A DNA stretch of 64,000 bases. Origin: Bimuria novae-zelandiae CBS 107.79. Taxonomy: Eukaryota > Ascomycota > Dothideomycetes > Pleosporales > Didymosphaeriaceae. Where the stretch lies: positions 881,313 through 945,312 of the forward strand of contig ML976664.1 of the NCBI GenBank assembly GCA_010015655.1, written 5' to 3'. Both the position numbers and the translations under genes were made by a program. Positions within the stretch are counted from its first letter, which is position 1. Each line of letters opens with the position of its first letter. The notes below the pieces were generated by a model. That model did no database searches. It saw only the letters and a list, made by a program, of their open reading frames with translations, and had not been told where the DNA came from. Positions 22,449 through 32,888 of the stretch are shown piece after piece.

Positions 22449-25389
22449 CCGCCCCCTTCCCCACCACTAAGCCCCTTTTTCTTTTCTTTTTGGTCTGGTT
22501 TGTCAAGCGTGCATTGCATTTCTGAGGGATCTCGGGCGTTTTTCTCATTCAAAAGGCACCAATCAATACTTTTACGTGAGGTCGCCGGGGTCGAGGGAAG
22601 TGCACTGGGTTGGTAGGGCGTGCATGCGGTGATACCTCTTGGGGGCGCCGCTGGGCGATACCTTTGTTAGGCCGCAGATTAGGCTTTGTAATATAGATGG
22701 TGTGTGGGGGCTTTGGGGCTTTGTATTATAGAGCTGTGGGGGGTTTGCCTGGGGATGAGTGGGCGCGTAATGAATACGATACCTTATACTATGAGTGTAG
22801 CTCGGAGTGTGGGTTAGAGATGGGATAGCGTGATGGGAGTGTGTGTCTGGGGTACTTTTGCTTGGAAGGAGGGTTCGGGGTATACAGGGTGGATGTAGTG
22901 CGCGTAGAGAGATGGATAGACAGAGGCGTGGTTGGTAGTGTGGCCTGGGGTTGTGGTGGAGGTTCAGGGTTCGATTTAGCACTGAGACAAGATGATGAGG
23001 GTGTTGTACAGGAGGGTAGTGAGAGGGGTTGGAATGAGTTTTTGGGAAGTGCTTTGGGGTGACTTAGTATCGACCTCCTACACCCTTGCAATATCCACTC
23101 TCCCTTGCTTTTACGTACATTTTTATACGGTATGTTATTGTATAGTTGTTATATTATAATTTGTTGTATAATCTAGGATCTGTTTATGTCGTTAGCGACG
23201 ATAGAGATGCTGTTTGGTACAGATGGAGTTGTTGCTGTGCTTTCTAGCCCGGCTTCGTAAGCTTTCGAGACTCCAAGGTCACAATGGAAGTTATTAGCAT
23301 GGAAAAGCATAGAGAGAGATATATAAGGAGGATATGTGCGAACAGGTAGTGCGAAGCACTAGATACAAAAGGGGTAAATAAAAAAAGTGTCCCCCCGGTA
23401 TACAGATCCAAAAAAAAGCGCAGTAAAAAAAGAGAAAAGGAAAGATATATATAAGTAGTATAGAGAGTTGATACGTGGTTCGGTGGAGGTTTTTACCAAT
23501 CTTTATACATGCTGTTCCGTTAGAAATGGAACTGGAGTATTACCTATAAGCTAGGAAGTAGCTGTATTGTATAAATTAGGTGCAAAAACGGTGGTATCAG
23601 GCCAGGCACTCACGGTTCGCGTTTTGGTCGTGTGATGGCACCACCTCCAGGGCTGTACGGCACATGCTTGTACGTATGTATTTGACTAGACTACCTTTAA
23701 TACGAGTAACTTCGGACAGCACCATCATCGACGAAGATCCGTTCGTGCAGTGAAGGCCACTACCAGTAACAATTTCGGGGGTGGACGGATGTTGAACGTT
23801 CGCTTGTCTTCGCAATATGAAACAGGGAAAGCAGGCTGTAAGTTGTGCAGCGATACGAAGCAAGCAGAGCACAGATGCGTCTATAGTGATTGAAAACCCT
23901 TCAGCCTGCCGGCTGATCATGCGTAGATTCATAGCCCAGTGTTTCCAGGCTGGATTCACCGTGCGCGGTGAGCGTTCGAGACGAAGCCGAAACATATAAT
24001 GTTGTAATGTAACCAAGTGCAAGAAGCGCACGGTTGAAAAATCCCATGCGGTCCAAACTCAGTCTTGCAAGAAACTTGTCATCTTTTGAACGTGTTGCAT
24101 CTGTGCGAAGCTTTTCTCCGTCTGTATTGCCGATATAAAGTGAGATGCTGTTCTTCCGTTTGGGAATTCTTAGTGGTTGGTATATGTTGCCTGCTATCTA
24201 ATCAATCAACTCGAGCGATGGTAGATACTTGGATTTGTGTTCGTACCGGTAGATTGGGCCTTTTCGATGTCTTGTATCTTTCGTATATCAACTTTGCCGC
24301 TCTCGCGGTCGTAAACGACGGCTTTTTCCCAGGATCCTGTCCGATTCACGCGCGTGATGGCTGGTTCTCTTTGCGTAGAATCTAATTCAGAAACACTTTT
24401 TGCCATTGGTCCACCTCGTGGCTTCGGCCCACGTCTGGAATTTACGAAGGGAAAAGCGGCAAAAGCTATGTCTGCTGCCGGGGAAAGGGTTTGTGTATTA
24501 TTTAAGCAGGAGTAGAAGTACTTGAGGAATCATAAAAGTAGTGTCAAGTCCTGACAGGATATTGCGTATCAAATAGAGTGATAGCCTTTCATACCAATTC
24601 AAATAATTGATCACACAGCCAGGGTATGCCACCTCAGGAGTTCAGCCGCTCGTGGCGCTCGTATCCCGGACCGCGTGAATGATAGGATTTACAGCGCCCT
24701 GCCACACCGGATGAAATGGATGCATCCAATCACACGAGTCTATTGTGCCACGCGACAATCAACCAGCGGTTACACGTTGCATGCATTCTCGCGTGCGAGA
24801 CCACAACTTGGAAAAGTGTTTTAAGTACCCTACCTCTCTGGAACTTGGAAATGAATCAATTACTCCTTCTAGAGTAAGCATACTTGAAATCGAAGGTCTT
24901 ACTGTTCCGTAACACAACGAATCCAACAAGGTTGAGAAACACTCAGCAAACGCATCCAATCTAGTGTCATCCCGACCCTCCTGTACACGCGAGTGGTGCC
25001 CTCAGCAATGCGCCCAAGCAAACACCTGATCGCCGGTGCATTGCGTCAGCGCCTATTCTTTTGCCCTGATAGCCTTATGGTTTTGCTTTTGCAGTTCGCA
25101 TAACGATCCTGTAATGATCCCGTCTCGTAAAGATGATAATCTTCATTGGCTTCAATCGTCCGGAGGACCCCAATACGGTGGAGGCTAAGCTGATGTATTG
25201 GCGGCGCTTTCTTTCGCGAAAGAGGCTCGGACACGGTTCACGCAACCTTCCCATGAGGAGCATGTGTGGGCAGCCTTCCCTTCGAGGCGGCTGAAAGACT
25301 CAGGCCTCTATATATTGTAACACCACGGCGTTTCAATGTTGAGACATGTTTTGACTTAACGTTCTGCGCATCGAGAGAAATTTGGAAGC
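22449..25389. other. Long gene-free interval
   Basis: 2.94 kb without a gene I can support. 23,110-23,170 is very AT-rich (TTGTATAGTTGTTATATTAT-like text) and 23,380-23,470 has A-rich and purine runs. ORFs of up to 144 codons exist (for example 23597-24031, minus) but lack motifs and splice-consistent neighbours. It could contain old repeat remnants or long untranslated regions. No tRNA-like A/B boxes recognised. Confidence 0.45.
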
Positions 25390-27100
25390 ATGAACGACTC
25401 TGCGACCGCCACTGATCCGGACGCACCGCCACCCTTTGGACAACGGAATCGCACGCATACTGGCCTTAGCACTATTGCCAGCCAATCCGTAGAGTGGCAG
25501 GAGCAAAATTTACTAAGTCTAGGTTTGTCACTTTCGAAACAGCAAATTAATCTCCCACTAACCTACCTACGCGAAGATGGTGGAGGAATACGCGGATATT
25601 GGTCTCTGCTCGTCCTGAAGAGATTGATGGAAGCTATTGGTGATGCAGAACGAGAGCAAGAAGGCGCAACTCCACAGGCGGTAGGCGCTCAACAAGCCGA
25701 GCTTCACAGTTTCCTTCCATTTCCGTACCCTGAAAACGCCACACAATGCGACATCTCGCGGATTACGAAACTCCACGAAAGAGACGCGTATAGGTTCCTC
25801 CCTTGTCATTATTTCGACTTGATCTGTGGTTCTAGTACCGGGAGGTTAGTCAGGATCGCGCATGCTACCAGAAATGTACTGATGGTGATTGTAGTCTCAT
25901 CGCGATGATGCTGTCTCGTTTTCGTATGACCGTCATGGACTGTCTGAACGAGTATGAGCGCATGAGCAATCGAATTTTCGGCAGACCGCGGTGGTTTTCA
26001 CAGCGAAACCTTATGATACCATGGTGGACGAAATATAGCGCTGCTGCAATGGAAAAAGCTTTCGAAGAAGTGACGATACGGCGATCATCACGTCGTGAAA
26101 GACAAGCTTTAGACTCGCAGAACCATGCAGACCCCAAATTCGAGACTACCCACGGAACATGCTCGACGTAAGTCCTTAAGGTGGTGGCTTCTCTACCTTC
26201 GGCTGGTGCAGTTCGCTGACGGTTACGCCTCCCAGGTTTGCTACAACTATTCGAAGGTCAACTGGCGGCACAGCAGGTAGCGAAAGGTCACTACATCTAC
26301 TCCGCTCGTATAGGCACGAGAATAGGCCAGGCCGCACCTTGACTGCCACATTACCTGTTCGGAATTTTGGTCCTGCCGAATCGATGCGGATATGTCAGGT
26401 CGCCAGAGCGGCCACCGCAGCGCCATTCTATTTCAAAGAGATAGTTTTTCGCCCAAACGGTTCGAATGAGACAGTCTACTATTCAGACGGAGGTTTCGGG
26501 AGCACCAACAACCCCACAGCAGTTGCGATCCAAGAAATTAGATTGCATGGTAACGGAAGATTGGGTGCAATTGTGAGCATCGGTACGGCCAAAGCTGACA
26601 CAGACTCCGGACGTCAGAGTGCTCGAGCTCATGTAGAGCGCGCATTCGACGCAGCGACCAACCCAAGCGAAGTACATGTCACTGTGCTTCGCCAGGATCA
26701 CCCGCACTACTGGCGTTTGAACGATGAAAAGGGCCTTGAGTTACCCCTGGATGATTGGAAACCAACGTACTTCACGGGTAACCCAGGCTCTCAAACAATG
26801 CAAACAATCAAAGACAAGTTCGCGCACTGGATAGCGGACAGGGACGTTATTGAAATGTTCAACGCCTGTGCATCTGAGCTTGTAAAACGCCGAAGAGCAC
26901 GAGCACAACTTCGGCATCGTTGGGAACGGTTCTCCACAGGTGCTTCAGGGTTTCAATGTCAAGACCCAGGGTGCAGTTCAGAACACGAGAATTTCTATCA
27001 TCGAGGGAGATTTCTGGAACATTGGCAAACCCAGCACGACGCGTGTGAAGAGTTCAAGGAGCCCTTGTTCACGGACTGGACTTACCAAGCAAGGCCTTGA
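25390..27100 (+). CDS. Patatin-like phospholipase with C-terminal C2H2-type zinc finger
   Basis: Predicted lipid acyl hydrolase of the patatin fold. Exons 25390-25522, 25577-25844, 25895-26167 and 26236-27100 give 512 residues; introns are 54, 50 and 68 nt and all join in phase. The oxyanion motif DGGGIRG is at 45-51 and is created by the first splice. The nucleophile elbow GSSTG is at 129-133 (Ser131), and SDGGFGSTNNP supplies the dyad Asp near 309. The block RAATAAPFYFK before it is usual for patatins. Near the C-terminus Cys466, Cys471, His487 and His492 form a C-x4-C-x15-H-x4-H finger. There is no signal peptide or membrane segment, so it is probably cytosolic. Its substrate is unknown. 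The N-terminal 44 residues are polar and unconserved to my eye. Confidence 0.85.
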
Positions 27101-27464
27101 AACGGCTCCAGGCCCTACCACGCTTCCTTTAAGATTCTCGTTTCATTGTGATCATATCGTCCTCCGCGCGGTTTCTAATTTCTTTGCGCATACCCTGTTT
27201 TTTTCTATGGAGCATATTTCATTCTTATTGCAAGCATAATACCCCCCGAATTATGAGGCCTGCTTCAAAGGCGTAAAGTGGCATCGGGTTCGTGTTTCTT
27301 TTTTACTGTCCTCTATGATCTCCTCGCATGATCATCAGATTTTTGGATATCTGCGTGGGGTCTCCAGCTTAAATAGACGGTGTACGGAATATTCACTAGA
27401 TCTTCCTGCTATAGTGTGAGCCATCTGGCCAACACGATGTCAATACAAGTCAATGTGACACAAC
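27101..27464. other. Intergenic region after patatin gene
   Basis: 364 bp, T-rich in parts, holding the patatin 3' end and the upstream region of the next gene. No other feature seen. Confidence 0.45.
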
Positions 27465-28779
27465 ATGACGGTCATTGTGCACGCGATCCATATTCATGAA
27501 CCTCCTTCGAAAACACCCGTAGAAGATGTGGAGCCTAACATGCCTGACCGCCAGGGGGCTGAGCAGACAATCACGAGGCTGAATCTCACCCTGACCAATC
27601 GTAAGTCCACGTCCACGTCATTGTAAAGCCACTCGCCTCAGCCCTGTAGCCTTTCAATATTGTGTTTGCTCTATCACCACCTGGGCAAAAACACCATTAT
27701 GCTCCCAGCGACAGAACTTTTGCCGTCCGCTTAGACAGCATGCTGGAGCACCTCCAGCTGCCGATCCACGTTGACATAAGCCCTCTCGCATTAGTACCGC
27801 GTGACTTCGAGACAGCCATGCGGGTACTACGCGCTATCCAATACGTATCCAGAGTATTTCGCCCGTACTTTCACTTAACAATCGGGCTAACAATCTGTTT
27901 AGCGCATCTCGGAGTATGTCATTACGGCCTTCGTCCGCATCGCAACACTGCCTTACTATCGCCTCTACCAATTCAACACGCGCTCTCCACTGCAGAACAT
28001 CGCCAGACTAGCTTCAGAGACTCCGACAGATGATGTCAAGTTGCTGAGAGCCTTATTAATATGGCGAGCCCGAAAAACCGCCGAACTGCAATTCACGACT
28101 ATATCAGTAAGTCCACGAGACTGCAAATCACCCATAATGCTGACCTGCGACAAGTGTACGGTCCTAGCAGCAGCCGTCATTGGAGCCTTCTCATGGACGA
28201 CGGTAGAGGAAGCACACTGGCTCACTCACGGCTTATGGCACTCCAGCCTGATACTCGCCGTGCTCGGGATTCTCCTCTCAGCCTCGGAAGTCACGGTTCT
28301 ATACATCCTAGGCCCTACGCACTCTTCTACTGTCAAACCTCACCAGTTGAAACCTTTTCTCACGAGATACCAGCCTCTTTTGCTGTCGTTGACGAATAAC
28401 CCTACTCAAATCTTTGTACCCCGACGAAAAATGGTGTTCACATGGCAGGGCCCGCTCATGTTCATGTCGTATTCTGTTTGTACGTTCCTGGCGGGATTAA
28501 CGGTACTCGTGTGTACACCACTCATTCGGTTCAAGCGTGACGACTGCTGGAATGCTGGACACAACGTAAGCCCGACCTCACTATGTTATTCCTCAGACGA
28601 CCGCTGACAGCCACGAGATCGCGGTCATATATCTGGCGGTCTTCGCTTTCGCTGGGTCTTTGTTCATCTTTTGTTCCTTCTGGGTATACCACTATATTGA
28701 CTCCGGAATGGATGCTGAAGAAGATTTTGCTCTGGATGATGCATGGAGCGGGCAAGACCGACGCAAGGAGGCCCCCTGA
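27465..28779 (+). CDS. Uncharacterised multipass membrane protein (5' end unresolved)
   Basis: Supported coding exons are 27650-27844, 27903-28106, 28155-28565 and 28597-28779 (330 residues). The protein has a polar N-terminal part (PGQKHHYAPSDRTFAVRLDS, PRDFETAMRVLRAIQY), then LLRALLIWRARKTAELQF and about four hydrophobic segments (CTVLAAAVIGAFSW, SSLILAVLGILLSASEVTVLYILG, MFMSYSVCTFLAGLTVLVCTPLI, IAVIYLAVFAFAGSLFIFCSF), ending in an acidic tail. I believe it belongs to a family of uncharacterised fungal membrane proteins, from memory of the pattern only. Two oddities: the ATG exon 27465-27600 ends in phase 1 at a good GTAAGT donor but the next exon is open only from phase 0, and the last intron (28566-28596) is just 31 nt. 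An internal ATG at 27740 is an alternative start. It may be a decaying gene or carry sequence errors. Confidence 0.6.
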
Positions 28780-29208
28780 TATTTCCTTCGCTGCTTTTAC
28801 TCAAGGCGCACCATCCACAACCACAACAATCCATCATCGTAAACGTAATACGAGGGAAGTTGAGATGAGAGCAGGTCAGTTCGGAAGTGAAAATTGGGAT
28901 GACAGGCTCTCCGGGTGACGAGACGAGACGTGACGAGGGTTTGCCTGGCCGCCACACAGTGTACATTTTAATAGAACAAGAAACTCCATGAATAATGCTA
29001 TCGCTCTCCACTTCTTTTACCCAGCCAAAGAGCTAACAATATGCTCATAAAACGAGCGACCCAGCCTTCTCATACAACGCCGTCCAAAGGAATAAACACT
29101 AGACTCCCAGTCCAGCCGAAGCCCAGCAAGCCCAACCTCAACCCCAATACGCCTCTCCCATCCCATCTTACACGCTCACATGCTCAAGGCGTTAAAATGC
29201 ACTGGTCA
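28780..29208. other. Convergent 3' intergenic region
   Basis: 429 bp between the membrane-protein gene and the GH47 gene. It holds both 3' ends; the part near 29,030-29,180 is C-rich. No other feature. Confidence 0.45.
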
Positions 29209-32200
29209 CTACGCCTTCGGCCTCCTAAAAGGATGCGCCTCTGTATTGAGCACCCACTCATCTAAACTGACCACGTCCTCCTCGCTAAACAGCAGATAGT
29301 AGTACTTGAGCGTCTCCGCCAACCAGAAGCTCTCCATGCTGTCGTTAAGAGTTGGTGAGGTCTTAGTCACGTCGTCTATGGCCGAGTTGCCGTGGAGCGT
29401 CTTGGTGTGCGTCTCGATGGCTTCAAACATACGCCAGCCGGCTTCGCGCCAATAGGAGTCGCCCGTGAGGCGGTACATGTACCAGACGGATTCGATTGCT
29501 TCGGGGCTGTGCGTGTTGCGTTAGCGTGATTACAAAAAGCGGGTATGGGAAACTGAGGATTATGCAGGGAAGGCTTGCCGGAGAATGTACTCCCGGGCTT
29601 TGATCCTGGTCACACCGAGCGGGAGACGCTCTTCTTCGAGGCGCATTTTGACGTATTCTTCGTGGTTGAGAGGAACCTGCGGGGAGTAGATGGCCGGGAA
29701 CGTGGGCATCACTCTGCTAGGCGACGGCTCCTCCTCTTCTTCGGTTGCGATTTTGGTCGGAGGCTCGTCGTCTGCCGGGCCGCTTTCTGCGTTTGTACTT
29801 CCATTCTGTGGAGGCCTGAGCACTTTGCCCTTCCGATTTGCCGCAAGATCTGCCAGTTCCCGTTTGTCCAAGACACTGTCAGGCACTTTTGTTACTTCTG
29901 CTACGGGCGCCACGACGCTAGTTGCAACAGGGACAGGGGCAGCAGTCGCCTCCATATATGCCTTCATCTGCTCATCGAACCACAAGCTCGCGCTCTTGAG
30001 TTTTATCTCGTAATTCGCCATAGCCTCCTCGTGCTGCTTCAATCTAATGTCCGCGTTGGGGTCCAGAACCTCGTTGTAAAGCGTCTCGTTCCAAGTACAG
30101 ACTTTCTGGCTCTCACAGGCCACGCCTTCGAACGCTTCCGGCATGATGCCAGTGGCGGTCATGTTGTACGCGTAGACACAGCCTTCTGTGAGCTTAGCGG
30201 CAATCTCGAGATCCTTGGGTCGCTCAAAGATCCTTGCGCTCATACCAAACATGCCGCCCGTGAAGCAGGTGAGATGTGCGTACTCGGGCTCCAAGTCAGT
30301 CGTCAAAGGTTCACCTGGTTCCTGTGCGTAGACCAAAAGCTTTCCAGAGAAGAGGATATCGTCGTTGTTCGGCAGCATAGGGCGGAAGATCAGGTACTTC
30401 TTCATGACCTCTGCGGAGACTTCATACATGGTACGGTACTTCTCAACTTGACCGCCGAGCAAAAGGTATTGTTTAGGAAGATATTCATACGTTGAATCCG
30501 ACATCCCACCCAATGTGTACTCTTCTCTTCCTCCGGTAGATGATGGGCCGAAACCAGGATTATCGCAGGTAGGTTTCACAGGAGTCGCTTCTGGATCTGA
30601 AGGAAACCCAACAGCAGCAAGCATGGACTTCACAGGAGTCGCTTCTGGAACCGAAGAAAATCCGGCAGCAGCAAGCTGGCGCTTCTTTGGAGCAGCGTTG
30701 GGGGGACCAGGCCAATCAATTGACTCTTCTGGCGGTGGCTTCCAAGTCGGATTCGGTCCGTTGGGTGCCATCTTGAGAGGCTCCGGCTTCTCCAGAGGAA
30801 TGTACTTCTTCCCATTTGGCGAGAGTTCTTCTACACCCACAGCTATGGAACCGTCCTTGGCAGGGGGTAGGACCAAAGGCTGGCTAGGATTAGCCTTCAA
30901 GTACGCTCCGTTCTTGAGAGCCTCGTCCCATCCGGGATCTCCCGCTGTTATAGGTTTCTGAAGAGGCTTATTCGGACTGGTGTTGTACTGATGTTTGACA
31001 CACCCCGAGGCGTCGAAGTACGTGGGCCACATGCCAGGAAGTCTCGTATGGTTTTGATACCCTTCTAGATTATCTGTGATACGGGCGATGGCGTCATAGT
31101 ACTTGTGATCTCCAGTGAGCTGTGCCAGGTAGGTGAACTCCATAGACAGTGAGCCGATTTCGGCAAGAACTACGTGGTTACTGGCCGGGTGAGGAATGGC
31201 CGAAAAGTCACTACACTACGTTAGTTTCACAAGAAAAGAGGTAGAGACCAGGACATACGGCTGCCAGAAATAGTATGTCTGTGGCATCCTATTGGGCGTA
31301 TCGAACGCTGCCATCAGAATTTCCGCAAGCTCTTTCGCCTTCGTGAGCAGGATTTCATGCTGCTTTCCAGCCATGTCGTACGCCGCGAGAAATCCTCCCA
31401 AATAGCGAATTGTAGTTTCGAAGAGGGGAATGTCGGATCGATGTGTCGTCGTAAAGTCAATCTTTTCGACGGCCTTCACGGCCTCTTCGAACTCCTCCTT
31501 TAATCCCATGATCCACAGCGTATCGAGAGCATCCACGAGAGTCGCACCCCACCCTGCAAAAGGATCTTTCTTCGAACCAGAAACTGGCATAACTTCGTCG
31601 TGCAGCCATGCGAATTCCTTGTACCCAGACCACGAGCGCTTGAACACATCCTTGATCGTCCCCAATTTTATCTCTCGATCTGCTTTCTCTACATCGGACT
31701 CCTTCTTGAAATCCGCCTGTATCTTCGGAATAGATTTCGCCTTTGCGGTCGGCAGCGCAATGAGCGATTCGGTGGGCACGGGATACTGTTCCTTCATCTT
31801 AGTCCAATGTGCGGCTTCTTCGCTGGATGAAAGCAGTGCGCCTAGTATGTCCTGTCCCCTATCCTTCTCCTCTGTAGCCGGCGTAGAAGTGGCATCTGGC
31901 CGTGCTGCATGGCCAGCCCCCACACCCACGGGTATCGAGTTCTTGCCCTGCGCGGTCGTAGACTTCTTGTCCACGGGTTTCTCAACGGGCGCAATCGGCG
32001 GCGGCGTCTGCTTTGCCTGCGGATTTGTCGCAGCTGATACCTCGACCTCAAACTGCTTTGTTTCTTTCGCGACCTGCGGCTTGGGTTCCCATTTCACTTG
32101 CGGTTCCGTATCCCCGCCCTGGCTTTGTCCAAAGCGGCTCGCTGCCTGCTCTGTCCACGGTGAACTCGAACTGCTGAATTGGTATAGCGCAATTATGGTG

Positions 32201-32247
32201 ATGACGGCGAAAGCGAGGAACACGCGGTATCGGCGCAGGCGGAACAT
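29209..32247 (-). CDS. Class I alpha-1,2-mannosidase (GH47), type II membrane protein
   Basis: Glycosidase trimming alpha-1,2-linked mannose from N-glycans in the secretory pathway. Exons 31259-32247, 29579-31210 and 29209-29506 give 972 residues. A short basic N-terminus and one anchor ([16 protein letters not shown], about 9-24) predict a type II protein. A low-complexity stem of about 170 residues precedes the (alpha/alpha) barrel. Catalytic-type acids are in [36 protein letters not shown] and [10 protein letters not shown], and the family's end motif TEAHPF is present. Two large insertions are seen: about 110 residues near 400-530 with an 18-residue duplication, and a Pro/Glu-rich one near 740-850. 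The second intron (29507-29578) uses a GC donor (CG|GCAAGC), needed to make LRPEAIES. Longer than typical ER mannosidase I (about 550-650), so the exact subfamily is open. Confidence 0.9.
30575..30682. repeat. 54-bp tandem duplication inside the GH47 gene
   Basis: Two copies, 30575-30628 and 30629-30682, encode near-identical 18-residue units of the form A-G-F-x-S-x-P-E-A-T-P-V-K in a disordered insertion of the mannosidase. The reading frame is kept. Confidence 0.75.
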
Positions 32248-32888
32248 CGTGAGCGTCTGGCTCAGCGGCCTGTGTCGCGTGGGTTATGGGGGACGCCGTG
32301 GAATGTGGCTCACGAGTGCGGTACTCGAGCGCTATGTCGTCGCTGCCATTGGGAAAAGGGGAAAAAGAAGAGAAACAGCAACAACCCCTCTTCAGAAAGG
32401 ATAACAATCTATTAGCCAACAGGAGGAAATACAGTCGCTGGATACCTCCACGGGCTTGGCTCGGAATTTCGTACCCATTTACAGTCTAGCAAATGCTTGG
32501 TGCTCGGCTCAAGTGGATTAAAGGCGTCGCAGGGGCGGTCGCACACCGACCCCTACCTTTGTGTTCGGGATTTCACGTCCTGGTTGTGACCAGAGTTGCG
32601 GCACGGTTTTCATTTACATGCGCCTTACTACAGAATAAATACGAACCACTGGCGGCCTTTTATCACATATGGAAACCGAAGTTCACGGTGAACGCATTTT
32701 CAGGGTCCTTCTTAAAGGAGGAGATCCGCAATTAAGCTTAAATGCGCTCCTTGCTTATAGAGGCTAGGCAAAGTTGGGGTAATGCATCTAAATTTATTAA
32801 TCACGAGGCCAACTGTATATTACGAACGGCATCTGGCGACAGTTGCAATCGCGCACCCAGTTGCTTGCTGCGTAGAATTGTAACTTGA
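32248..32888. other. Intergenic region GH47 promoter / CCT6 3' end
   Basis: 641 bp. It should hold the GH47 promoter and leader and the CCT6 3' end. No coding signal found; the CCT6-proximal part is AT-rich. Confidence 0.45.

Noticed and set aside
23597..24031. 144-codon minus-strand ORF in the gene-free interval
   Set aside because: No recognisable motif, no splice-compatible partners, ordinary composition; chance length is plausible.
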